Shown one piece after another: positions 26,086 through 36,251 of a stretch of 64,000 nucleotides of DNA. This DNA is from Bimastos eiseni (Eukaryota; Annelida; Clitellata; Crassiclitellata; Lumbricidae). The stretch's first letter is position 1, and every line of letters starts with the position of its first letter. The notes beneath the pieces were generated by a model that had not been told where the DNA came from, did not search any database, and worked only from the letters and a program-made list of their open reading frames with translations. The stretch spans positions 996,727 to 1,060,726 of the forward strand of contig OY365812.1 in the NCBI GenBank assembly GCA_959347315.1, given 5' to 3'. The translations under genes were made by a program, and so were the position numbers.

Positions 26086-26320
26086 TGATGATGATAATGG
26101 TGATGAGGATGATGATGATGAGTGCTCTGCCCGAAGGCAGGTTCATTTGCTTTACGCCACCCGGAGATGAGATGAGTGAGTTGGTTTCCCGTTGCCTTCC
26201 TCACAGACAATTATGGGTGAGCAACTTGTCCAAGGTCGCTACGCAGTGACTCGGGGTTGATTCGAACCTACGATCGTCCGAACGCAAGGCCATCCGACCA
26301 TCCCAATACGCCACCGCGCC
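26086..26320 (-). mobile_element. tRNA-derived SINE with trinucleotide tail
   Basis: Read on the minus strand the element opens GGCGCGGTGGCGTATTGG. An RNA polymerase III A-box (TGGCGTATTGG, 26,313-26,303) and a B-box (GGTTCGAATCA, 26,268-26,258) have tRNA-like spacing. A tRNA-unrelated body of about 130 nt follows, and the element ends in an (ATC)n-type tail running into 26,086. An intact cloverleaf was not seen, so this is a SINE rather than a tRNA gene. The parent tRNA was not identified. Confidence 0.8.
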
Positions 26321-26609
26321 CTACTCACATCACATCACCACACTTACATCAATAATTATATAATAAGTATCACAATACATGAATGTCCTTCTGATTTATC
26401 GTCATTATTGTCGGGTATTTACAAGCTAAAAAATTCTGGTACGCTGATAATGTACATCTTGTCTATTGCAAAATAAGATATAGATTTCTCCTCTAGCTGA
26501 CGGTTATCTAAGGTCAATATGACTGTACTGTGTAGGTAGCAGAAACAATATTGGAGGATAAAAATGCGGTGCTCATTCTTAGTAAGGCCGTCCAAAGTCA
26601 TTAGAATTA

Positions 26610-27508
26610 TTAACTGCAATCAAAGCGCATCTTTGCATAACTAAATACAGCTGAATTTTTTGCTAATCTTCCGTGAATTTTCCATTCAATCGGTTCATCA
26701 TCGATGATATTCTGAAGAGGAACATAACGTATTTTGTCCGTGTACAACATATTAAGCGACGATATCAATCCTCCGATGACAAAGATTTGCTTATTTGCAA
26801 GAACCAAACCACAGGAAAAGACGTCTGTCTTAAACTGTTCCCTATTTTGCCAACTTTCCGTCTCCAAGTTAAATATATAACAAGTGATAGGCCCAACCAA
26901 AATAACAGATGTCTTCCATAGTACGGCTCGCATCTGGTATGCAGGCCATGGCATTGGTTCCGTAAGGAGAGTGCAGGTGTTCTGCTTAGTGTTGTACACT
27001 TGAACGTAACTTAGCGCATTGTAATCTTTTTCCTCTCCGCCAAAGATATAGAGAGAACCCCTAAATGGAACGCAGTTACCTGAATTACCGATACAGTAAA
27101 CCAAGTATCCAACCTATGCGCATTTGTCAGTGATTGCGTCGTAGGCTTCAACACTGTCTAGAAAGTTAAAAAAATTATTGTAACCTGTTCCTCCGCAGAT
27201 GTACAGCACTTCATTGATGAATGTTGCGCTGTGTCTACGTCGGCCTTGAACTAAAGAAGCGCATTTCTTCCAACTTGAAATCTTTGTATATTTCCAAATC
27301 TCATCTGAATTGTCTCCTACTCCAGTAACGTACATCGTGTTGCAGTAAACAGCGGCGAATGCTCTCTGTTGCATTTTTGTCGGTATTTGTCCTAGTATTG
27401 AGATTTCATTTGGTCGATCTAAATTTATTCTTATGACGTCATTCGTTATAGTGGCAGCATTATCGAATCCCACGACAATTGCACAGTTCTCAAGCTGTGA
27501 AGTGGTTT
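26610..27508 (-). pseudogene. Kelch-repeat exon, paralogue B, one in-frame stop
   Basis: A single 899-nt terminal exon opening after an acceptor (TTTCTGTTGAAA read in reverse, exon starts 27,508), entered in phase 1. It aligns end to end with the kelch exon at 41,470-42,374. Kelch-blade features include DEIWKY, the RRRHSATF-YICGG block and the VFVIGG-like FVIGG near the C-terminus. The frame is continuous for 299 codons except for a TAG at 27,116-27,114, where the paralogue has ACA. In a living gene this would form part of a beta-propeller that binds a protein partner. The TAG removes the second half, so I call a pseudogene. An assembly error or allelic null is possible. Confidence 0.75.
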
Positions 27509-28085
27509 CTGTTGAAACATAGAAAAACATTGAATAGAACTAAATTGATGGTAGAAGAAATGAACGCTCGTTACTTGGATTTCCTTATCACAAAATATCT
27601 AATCCATATTATTGATGTATTGATGTCACACCAAAATCTGAATACGTAAAGCAGATATTCAGTCATTCGACAGCCGATATAATTGAAATCCAGCAAGAAA
27701 TAGCTAATGTCGAACCACTTTATGAAGAAGAGTCTTGTGAAAGCTTCCAATTAGTTGGTTGCGCTAGATTCTAATAAATGTGTTAAGATGTGGTATTTGC
27801 CCACCAGAAATTAATATTTAAGCATTTCCTCTACACATCAGGCCTGACGTCGCATCCAGCAAATCATACATTTTTTTCATCGATTCTGCACATATTTATG
27901 TTGGCGCCTATAGACTGAGACCAGGCCCATTGAATGCAACGACACCCTTCCAACAAAGGCTTCAAGCTGTTTACCATTAACCTTAAAATATAAAGTTGTT
28001 TGACGGAGAAAACGACATTTTTCTAAAGCCTAAATCAATTAGTGTATAAAATGGTACATGAGAAATAAAAATTCAAGATACTTAC

Positions 28086-28118
28086 TGCCATCCAGAATTG
28101 GGTGATTATAAAACTGTT
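28086..28118 (-). CDS. 33-nt linker exon of the TRIM-kelch gene, copy B
   Basis: Minus strand: acceptor TTATTTTTGTAG, 33-nt exon, donor GTAAGTATC. In phase 1 it reads QFYNHPILDG between split codons. The exon is phase 1-1, exactly matching the phase 1 end expected of the TRIM exon and the phase 1 start of the kelch exon at 27,508. It does not fit the kinase exons upstream, because the last of these ends in phase 2 and would read into TAA here. No equivalent was spotted in the other locus. Support is splice sites and phase only. Confidence 0.5.
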
Positions 28119-28537
28119 CTACAAAAATAAAGCAACAATTTGTCAGAGGAACCATTCTTGAGCTTTTCGAGTACTGAGGTACTGAGAAGTTGTAGAATTC
28201 TCAAAAGATGGACATATGCGATACACAAATATATTCATTACAAGCATTTTAGTCATTCAATGCTTATCTTTAAAATTTAACAGACAATATCAGTAACCGA
28301 AAGATTTCCTGATACTTAGTTCATGACACATTATAAATATTGATGCTAAAAGCAAGGCAGAATAGACAGCAACAATAAGTGGATTGTTACAGTGCTGCAA
28401 AGACAGAAAGATAATTTAAATTGTTTATAGTAATTACCAATAATCAAATGTTTTTATTGCACCCAAATTACAAACACGTGGTAAACAATTTTGACATGTA
28501 GAGAGCACACTTCATCCGAAATGACGTTCCATTCTTT

Positions 28538-28750
28538 CTGGCCAGCATAATTAATCGAGAACATTCTTGTTCTAAAGAAGGCCGTGAGCGGAAGATGAAT
28601 TCGCGTTTTGGAGACCGTGCTTTATCGGCCGCTAGTCCGCAGTGTTGGAACGGTCTCCCACCTGCTGTCAGAAGATATAACTCTACTGCACCTCGCCTGT
28701 TGATTTCTGCTGCTAAGGTAGCTTTGAAGCCACTGTTGTCCCGTGCCTAG
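28538..28750 (+). mobile_element. 3' end of a LINE ORF (non-LTR retrotransposon relic)
   Basis: The plus-strand frame ends in the signature block RFGDRALSAASPQCWNGLPP followed by about 30 residues and TAG at 28,748-28,750. FGDRA-S-AAP--WN-LP is the widespread C-terminal motif of LINE reverse transcriptase ORFs. Only the last ~70 codons are preserved; no catalytic motif lies nearby, so it is a 5'-truncated insertion. Confidence 0.8.
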
Positions 28751-29537
28751 GGTACCTAAATTATCAAGTTTAAGAAGCAATAATTCATTATTTACTGCAT
28801 GGAAAACGTTTAAAATATCAACAAAATGCCTATTATTGTTTCCTTTGAGTTCAGGTTCTTACAGTTCAAAGAAAAGCAGAAAAGATTGTTGTCTATCCTG
28901 CAAAAGCCAAGAAATTGATAAACGGGAACAGTTCACCTATGCCAAATCTCTTGTTTTCATCTTTTTCCAGTAATCCTTTCAAAAGTTCTGCACAATCTGC
29001 ACTGATATTCTTTGGAATTCTAAGTAAATTATAAGAATGTTCAGTTGAATTGACGGCAATTACGTGTTTCAATTAGCAAAGGATCCTAATATGAGCATAA
29101 TCTGTCATATGATACAAAGAAGCAATCACGATCTCAATTATTGCTCGCTCATGCGGCACATTTTACAGACATTTCTACTTACTTCTTTAGTCAACTGACT
29201 ATATAGGCTTGTTAGTGTACCATGCCAAAACAACGCCACACGTACACTGTACATACATACAAGCACACAAACATGTTGCATACACACATACATGCAGCCA
29301 TTCCTACATACATCATAGATAGATGCATTTAGATAGATGCATCATCATAGACCTGAGGCCTTTAGGTGTCCATTGCCGGGCGGAATAAATAGGTGCACGT
29401 TGGAAGACGCCGTAGAACTGGTTGTATAGCACGGAAGATAACGTAGGTAATTGACTGTACATGTACACATTGTACAGACATCCTAATCATGGTCCATGGA
29501 CCGAAAGCTAGTAGTTGTTCCACGCGATGTTATATAT
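28751..29537. other. No gene or repeat recognised
   Basis: AT-rich DNA with a short run of CACA/CATA-rich sequence near 29,220-29,310. A plus-strand open frame at 28,743-28,973 carries no recognisable motif and begins inside the LINE tail. Confidence 0.5.
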
Positions 29538-29790
29538 ACAGACAGACACACAGACAGACACACAGACAGACACACAGACAGACACACAGACAGACACACA
29601 GACAGACACACAGACAGACACACAGACAGACACACAGACAGACACACAGACAGACACACAGACAGACACACAGACAGACACACAGACAGACACACAGACA
29701 GACACACAGACAGACACACAGACAGACACACAGACAGACACACAGACAGACACACAGACAGACACACAGACAGACACACAGACAGACACA
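29538..29790 (+). repeat. 12-bp minisatellite, about 21 copies
   Basis: Perfect or near-perfect tandem copies of CAGACAGACACA over 252 bp. Because 12 is divisible by 3, all six frames are open (CLSV, DRHT and similar repeats), which produces long spurious ORFs on both strands. The lack of variation suggests a young array. Confidence 0.97.
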
Positions 29791-30106
29791 GGCCAATATC
29801 GCACAATCAAGTTCCATCAGGGATAGAAATAATCTCAGTATTATATGCGGTCTTCTTATAAGGCGGTTCATAATTGTCCGGAAAGACAGCGTTATTCTTT
29901 GGTGCATGTTTACATAGATTGAGACACAAATGAATGCTAACCAAATAGAACATACATGAAGCCGAATCTTATTTATACCAAGGAGAACAGTTCTGAGTTA
30001 ACTAAACATCTGAAGACAGCAGTTTCCCTTGTTCGGTTCACGCTAGAAAGTTAATAAGTTTTAAATCGAAAATCAATCATCAAAAGAAAACACAAATGCC
30101 ACTTAC

Positions 30107-30234
30107 TCAACATCTTGGAACGCCATAAGTGGGCCAGGTGGCAGTGATCCGATAAGGCATTCGTACGCAATAACTCCAATACTAAATAAATCAACCTTGT
30201 GGTCGTAAGGTCTTCGAACGAGAACCTCTGGGGC
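30107..30234 (-). CDS. Protein kinase exon: APE motif and helix F
   Basis: Acceptor TTTCAAACCAG at 30,235; 128-nt exon; donor GTAAGTGG at 30,106. It encodes APEVLVRRPYDHKVDLFSIG, then VIAYECLIGSLPP. APE is subdomain VIII and DLFSIG is the helix F start (usual DLWSxG). It enters in phase 0, exactly continuing TPLYM from the exon at 30,678-30,751, and leaves in phase 2. Further 3' exons were not found. With the two exons upstream it makes a continuous kinase C-lobe of about ULK-like appearance (GTPLYMAPE, YD-KVDL-S-G). The family call is tentative. Confidence 0.75.
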
Positions 30235-30677
30235 CTGGTTTGAAAAAAAACGCAATGAACTAACTACACGGACCAAGTAGCCTAAGCTCAATTTAATAAA
30301 ATTGTAATCCCGGAATCAATTACCCGTTTGTTCTGCACTAAACTTTTAATTGTTGACTACTTGAACTGCCACGTCAAACTAAACATGTTTTGCCAGGTCA
30401 CTCATTGGAAATAATGATGCATTGCACATGTTTTCTACCATTCATGACTTACAATAACTGGTTATGCCTGCTGTGTAGGCCTCAAATATTTTACATTTTC
30501 AAGAAAGTCACTAAACTTATTTGAGCTTCCACTATGCTAATCACACTGAAGACAATTGTGCTGCATTGAGAAGAGTCGATTGATTGACTGGTTGAATTCT
30601 ATATTTATCTGAACGATGAATGTCTTTTCTCAATGTTTGTGTAATCAAAATGTTGAATATAATTGCCTTAGTCATAC

Positions 30678-30751
30678 CATGTACAGCGGTGTTCCGCAAT
30701 GTGTGTTCGCCATCTCTTGCTCATCAAGAACCCTTCCCATTCCAGAGTCCG
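30678..30751 (-). CDS. Protein kinase exon: activation loop, DSG instead of DFG
   Basis: Acceptor ATATATTTTAG, 74-nt exon, donor GTATGAC. Joined to the preceding exon it reads KIADSGMGRVLDEQ, then a short loop, then THCGTPLYM. The Mg-binding Asp and the Gly of DFG are present but the Phe is Ser, one base away from Phe (TTT to TCT). THCGTPLYM leads directly into APE of the next exon. The Ser may mean weak or altered activity, or relaxed constraint in a decaying gene. Confidence 0.7.
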
Positions 30752-31662
30752 CTAAAATATATTGCACTCTGTCAATTATTAACACTGCTCGACGAGTCTT
30801 TGCATCACAAGCATACATTCTTATGTAATTTACGAAACGTTCGCGCTGTCAATTTAGAAAATACAGCACGCTCTTCAATGATGCAAGATTAGGTAAAATC
30901 GTTGATGATATATTCTAATGTAGAGACTTTTAACTCGAAGAATGAGTCTTAGTAATAGGCCTCATGCCTTTCAACAGCGATTACAATGTAAATGTTCAGA
31001 AAATTTTCTTTTTCTCAGTTGCTGTGACTGCAGCATGGTTTGTACAGTTTTGGCATCTAATTTCAAATGTAATAGTTTATAGCTGACTTCATGATTATGT
31101 GCACATCAAAAGTCGACTAGACTTTTGAACACTTATACAATATTGTAATATATGTTTACCTAAGACAACAACATTCGTATCTTCTTAAATGTCTAGACTT
31201 ATTGTCAGAAAAGGCACACTTTATTTCTGCGTTAAACAATATTACAAATTGCACGTATTCAATAAAAGGCAGAAAATATATGTTGCTGCAGATTCCTAAC
31301 GTTTTTTGTTGAATGTCTTGTAGTGTGTTCGCTTCCATGAAATTATTAATTGGTTAAGTGGCTTAGAATTCATACAGGGTAGAAAACTGCCTGTCCCACG
31401 ATATTACGAGATGCCATGTTTGACATAGCTCTGCAATTCTAACGCACATACTGTAATAGTTTATCATGATTTTCAAAAATAGAAATTGAGGTTAGTCGAA
31501 TTAGTCGAAAATGCACGTTACAGCTCAATTTGTGAGAACTGACCTACATGTATAACGTTGTCCGCTGCTGTGCTTGTTTTTATAACTATGGTTGGTCACA
31601 CATAGTACAGTATTTCGGCATTTTTACGCTAAGGTAAGCTAATAATCATGCAGTAAAGTTAC

Positions 31663-31785
31663 CGATTTTAAGAGTGATGTAGTGTGGACCTGGATATTTA
31701 GGACCAGAGAAGTCTAAGAGTATATTCTCTGGCTTCAAATCACGATGAACGATGTGCTTGTCGTGTGCAACCTTCAACCCAGCCG
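31663..31785 (-). CDS. Protein kinase exon: catalytic loop HRDLKPEN
   Basis: Acceptor TTGCTTTGTAG, 123-nt exon, donor GTAACT, phase 1 in and phase 1 out. It encodes AGLKVAHDKHIVHRDLKPEN followed by ILLDFSGPKYPGPHYITLKI. HRDLKPEN is a complete catalytic loop (catalytic Asp, Lys, Asn), marking an active-type Ser/Thr kinase. The insertion after ILL is longer than in most kinases and recalls ULK3/IKK-type loops. Downstream exons lie at 30,678 and 30,107. Confidence 0.8.
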
Positions 31786-32518
31786 CTACAAAGCAACAAT
31801 ATTAAATATATATATATATATATAAGCAACAGTAACACCATAACCAAGCCAAAACGAAATGGTTTTATCATCGCTTCAATCAACAATGATAACAATGCAT
31901 ACCAAAACAATAGTACACGGAGAGGAGGGATAGGACTAAACCGGAAAGAAAGAACCCCTAAGGTACCAATGGGTCCCGCTAACAGAGCCTACTCTTTCTT
32001 ACCTAAAATAAAGCATATGGTTCAGAAAATTCAAAACATAATTCATTATCTTAACTAGTTAACTAATGCTGTATGTGCATATACTAATTACTTAGAGTGG
32101 TAGTTAAAAGGTATCATTTGTACTTTATGTTAAAGAGTAGGATAATGCTGGATATACGAATTTCAATTGGTGTCGTAGTCCAAGTAATAGGTCCTATGTA
32201 TTTAATTGAAAATTGACGAGTGTTAGCTCTACAAAGGATAGGCATATAACAGTACGATAGCTGTATTAGTCTTATTGTATAATCTGATTTCTACACATTA
32301 AGCAACAAGACGTTTATTAAATCCACAAAGCGTGGCAATATTTGGTATCCGACAAAGGATCAGTCTTGCCTAAAAGAATACTAAAATAATGATTATTATT
32401 GATTTAGAGCATTTAAATCGCTTTGAACATTCCTATGTCCTCACCTTACCATAAATACGAAAACGAAGGGATTGGAAGTAATCATAAATATGAAAGTAAA
32501 ACGATGGATCACACTCAC

Positions 32519-32544
32519 GTAATCCTTGAAGAAGCAACATTCAA
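32519..32544 (-). CDS. Possible 26-nt upstream kinase exon
   Basis: A CTGTTTTAG acceptor and GTGAGTG donor bracket 26 nt whose phase-matched reading is MLLLQGL, leaving one base that joins the next exon to give LLLQGLPAGLKVAHDKHIVH. That is a good helix E of a kinase. In that phase the codon before the Met is TGA, so either the exon boundary is different, the gene is broken here, or the match is chance. N-lobe exons (Gly loop, Lys) were not found. Confidence 0.35.
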
Positions 32545-32719
32545 CTAAAACAGATTCAGTTATCAGTTCTGACTTGAAAATAAATCTAGATTTCTTTATT
32601 TTAAACAATACCCGTAAATGCGATGGAAGCCTATACGATTAGAAATGCAACAGTAAGCTAACCTGTAGCCTATAAACGCGAGACGAAAATTATATAATGC
32701 AACCTACAGATTATCTAAA

Positions 32720-32990
32720 CTTACGCAGAGCTGTGGTAATTGTTCAGCGTCGTCTGATATATAACCTTATCGCTCCTACTTCTTTTTGAGCTTACATCTC
32801 AGGTGTGCTCACGGATATATGCCCACCGCCCTATGGTAGCAAGTAGTCATGCACATAGCTTACTTTCGGATGACCTACATTTGCTCATAGCTTCGGTGAT
32901 AGTTGAACATTGTCCGACACATTAACTGAATCGCCCCTCCTTCTTTTTAAACTGACAACTCAGCAGGTGCGCTCAAGTCGTCGGTTATCT
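32720..32990 (+). repeat. Diverged ~165-bp tandem duplication
   Basis: Two successive units share, in order, GT-ATTGTTCAGCGTCGTCTGA / GATAGTTGAACATTGTCCGA, an ATCGC-CCT-CTTCTTTTT block and a CTCA---AGGTG-GCTCA end. Non-coding as far as can be seen. Confidence 0.55.
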
Positions 32991-33666
32991 CAATGTGTTT
33001 ACTATAGTTTTCATTATGAACAGATAATTTTAAATTGACCTATACCTTGGCCTTGACCAATGGATCTCCAGCCGCAAAGCACTTTTATAGGCCTAACTTT
33101 CATTGAAACTACCCTAATTTATTTGTTTTTAAAGTTTCACCGGACAAATCCTGTCTATATAATTTTTGAATTTGTATTTTAACAAAGTTAATGATTTGTG
33201 GTATGAATTATTGTGTGAATAATCCACAAAACTTCCAGAAGCAGCTGCTCCGCAAATAAACGTCCGCTCGTTACTGAGGCGATTTTGAAAGTTCAGGCCA
33301 GAACAAACAAATGGATTGATTTCCGTTCTTCGGTTCACGGTAATCATGCACAAATGTTACACAAAATGAGTCGAAATTTTACACGATTCGCATGGCGCTA
33401 TATAAGTTCCCCATTACATTACGTGTACAAAACGGCGGTACGTACCACAAACAATGTTCGAGGTAGCGGAGTTCGCAGTATTCAGGGATTAAATAGCATC
33501 TAATGAATGCCATAACAGTTGATATCAACTATAAATTAGGATAAATTTATTACTAGTTCAAGTTATAATAAAATTATATCAAACATAGAAACAATGCTCA
33601 TACTTTCATTTACCGATGTTGGCCTTGGAGAACCGATGAGTATACTATTATGTGGTCCTCTGAAAC

Positions 33667-33716
33667 AATATATATATATATATATATTGTAGTGGCCTTG
33701 GTCATATATATATATA
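33667..33716 (+). repeat. Two short (TA)n tracts
   Basis: TA runs at about 33,668-33,686 and 33,704-33,715, separated by TTGTAGTGGCCTTGGTCA. A similar run lies at 31,808-31,824. They are short and probably unstable. Confidence 0.85.
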
Positions 33717-34077
33717 AGTGGAAGTCAAAGATAATGAAGGAGTCAAGGTCATTTGCGTCTTGTTGTGAATCCAATCCATCTGTTTCAATGCTGTCAATAA
33801 ACTATTCATCTGACAATATGACCATACATTGCAATATGGTGTCCATTTTTCCAAGTATACTATGTATCTATGTATCAGGCTATTTTTGTCAAGTGATGCC
33901 AACACATTATTCGAGCTATGCACAACGGTGTTATTATAAAAATCCAGAATGTCAATGTGCGATATATTTTAAATCGTTTGAAGCTTATTGTTCAGACTAA
34001 AAGTTATTCACGGAATCCTTGTCTTCACCTCACGGAACCCGAGAGCAACTCAATAAAAATGCATATTTCATCGTCAT

Positions 34078-34143
34078 ATCATTGGACTATATAAGGCATT
34101 TGACTCAATCCGGCATGGCGCTATAATTACCGACTTTCACCCA
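34078..34143 (+). mobile_element. Tiny LINE reverse transcriptase relic
   Basis: The plus strand reads LYKAFDSIRHGAIITDF, matching the D-(S)KAFDS--H motif A region of LINE reverse transcriptases. Flanking sequence gives no further RT motifs in any frame. Very small, so chance is possible but the motif is specific. Confidence 0.5.
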
Positions 34144-35090
34144 GTGATTATTTATTGATTTACTGCAACAGTTACATTGGATATGGAGATGATTTGAGCA
34201 TAAACGCCATGTGCTTACATGTACAAGAATGAAGATAATCGACAAATAAAGGATGCGACGCACGTAATAATTGGTATCAGTATTTGTTGTCTTTCTGGAA
34301 TTTAAGTAACATAACTACACAATACGACATTAAACAATTAACACAACCTATGGAAGGTTATTTTATTGTCTATCTCATCAAGTGCCACATTATTTAAAAC
34401 ATTATGCTGGAGAATCAACTACCTAAGCTGCCACAAAATAGCGCAACCATGCAAAGCTTAAATGAAATAGGTTTCGACACCTCTAGGTCTTTTTAATGCA
34501 TGGTGATATTTGTCTCATCTTGCACAAACGTGTAAGTAGTAAATATCTCAAATACACAATAGGATGATCCTTATCTGTGGTGAAATTTTTATATTGGTTT
34601 TTGTGTTCCCACCATACCATCTGGTACTTCCTTATTAGAAAATAATTCCCACCAAATATTTTGAAGATTAGAGTGTATTTAGGGTGTGCTCAAGGCGGTC
34701 AAAGTCAGAGAAAATATACGAAAAACTTATTTAGTTTCGAAAATCGATAAAACATAAACTGCAGTGTTTCCAAAATGTTTAACATAGAAGATGATAGATT
34801 AACGACCAAAATTAGGTGCATAATGACAATTTTTACTTTTACACGAAAATTATGTAATCTGGATAATAATTGAAATTTGTAACAACTTGGTGTGCAGTAG
34901 CCTAATGGCAATTATACTTACTTTTCAGCATTGCTAATTTTGCACTGCATATTTTGGTCAAAGGTCAAATGACACTGCACTGTCTATATCACCCAACAGC
35001 TGCCATTTGTAGTAGTTCAAGTTCTGATTCTCAGGTAGAATGAATAGTGGCCGGTGTTACCTCTACACCTACAGCAAACGAACGTGTAAG
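34144..35090. other. No gene recognised
   Basis: AT-rich DNA with no splice-bounded open frame, no clear repeat and no motif. Confidence 0.5.
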
Positions 35091-36240
35091 ACTGAACATT
35101 ATGACACTATCTGCCCTGTCATCAGTCGATGAGGCAAAGATAAATGATCGGCATGCTGTGCAGTTATTTGCCCCAAGCATTCCTCTTTCTGGGGGCAAAT
35201 CTTTAAAAATACAGCATTAATCAATCCTCCATTCGCCGCCATAGGCAGCTCCATCGGGCCACATGGGCTGTCGAGTAAAGCTCAGTTCACATAAATCTAT
35301 CGGGCTCAACCAGGATCGCAAGCTCACGGAATTACTTCCAGGTCTTACTGGGGACAAAAAAGTAGATCATCATCCGATAATCGTGTCAGGGTCTGACAGC
35401 TATTGCTGCTGCAGTTCTGAATACCTCCGACATCAAGAACTGTGATCTGTCAACTGGAACTAACTCACCAGCGTGTTGATTGCCGAGAACTTCTCGAGCT
35501 GAATATATATAGTTTTTCTACGAAGAGTACGATCACATGGCCTAACGTTCATGAAGCTAGGTCTCATACACCGTTCTCGTGTCGTGGCTGATCATTTCAG
35601 CATGCCCTGAAAATATCCATCTTCAAAGCTTTAAGCCCGCAAAGAGAGAAAGAGAAGGCAAGACCGTGGCAACTTCTGTGTGCTTGGGGCATTGGTGTAT
35701 TTCAAGTCATGGTTCCTATCACGACTTTCAAAAGCAGTTCCTGCCAACGACTTGCCTCTTTTGAAGCTGATCGTCAAAATCGGCTCGCCATCATTTTTGG
35801 GCGCCCTCTAGAAATTTTACCGGCACCTCTGGTACCTACATGTAAGTGAAGAGTTTGTGGCACCTGCCTTTTTTCTCCAGAAGTCAAAGCCACTGAGAAA
35901 ATGGCTATGGTTTTGCAGAACCTAATCACAATCCCCAGAAGGACCCTTCAAAGCGAATTGAGAGGATAACACACGAAATTGTTTTAGATTCTCTCTCTCC
36001 CCGATTCCTTCCTTGGGAATCAAATTCGGAGTAGACGAGGGGTGAGGAAACCGACCGTGATCTTCGAGTTGTCATCGATACAGTAGAACGGGGAGTTGCG
36101 TTGATGCAGGTCTGCAATGCCTTGCTGGCCAAAGATGAGAAACAGACGCAGTGTGTCCTCCAGGTCGTTGCCGAACACCACCCACTGTATCCTGACTCAA
36201 ATAAGTCAACCATAATCAAGTGCCTTAAAATGGCGATTTC
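35091..36240 (+). other. Degenerate coding-like region, possible retroelement relic
   Basis: Base composition turns GC-richer and several plus-strand frames look coding-like, for example the stretch at 36,045-36,220 reading VIDTVERGVALMQVCNALLA, then a Lys/Gln-rich segment and HHPLYPDSNKSTIIK. Frames break repeatedly. No protease, RT or integrase motif was recognised, so the element class is open; a decayed gag-like or DIRS-like ORF is only a guess. Confidence 0.3.
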
Positions 36241-36251
36241 TACGCCGTAGC

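Noticed and set aside
26258..26320. Functional tRNA gene
   Set aside because: A- and B-boxes are present but the head is fused to a SINE body and tail, and a full cloverleaf could not be drawn.
29483..29917. Long overlapping ORFs on both strands across the 12-bp repeat
   Set aside because: A unit length divisible by three keeps every frame open; the products are simple repeats such as CLSV and DRHT.
30107..31785. Naming the kinase TBK1, IKK or a specific ULK
   Set aside because: The motifs fit several Ser/Thr families; without the N-lobe and a tree a symbol would be a guess.
33395..33420. GCGCTATATAAGTTCCCC as a promoter TATA box
   Set aside because: A good TATA-like word, but no exon on either strand downstream could be tied to it.
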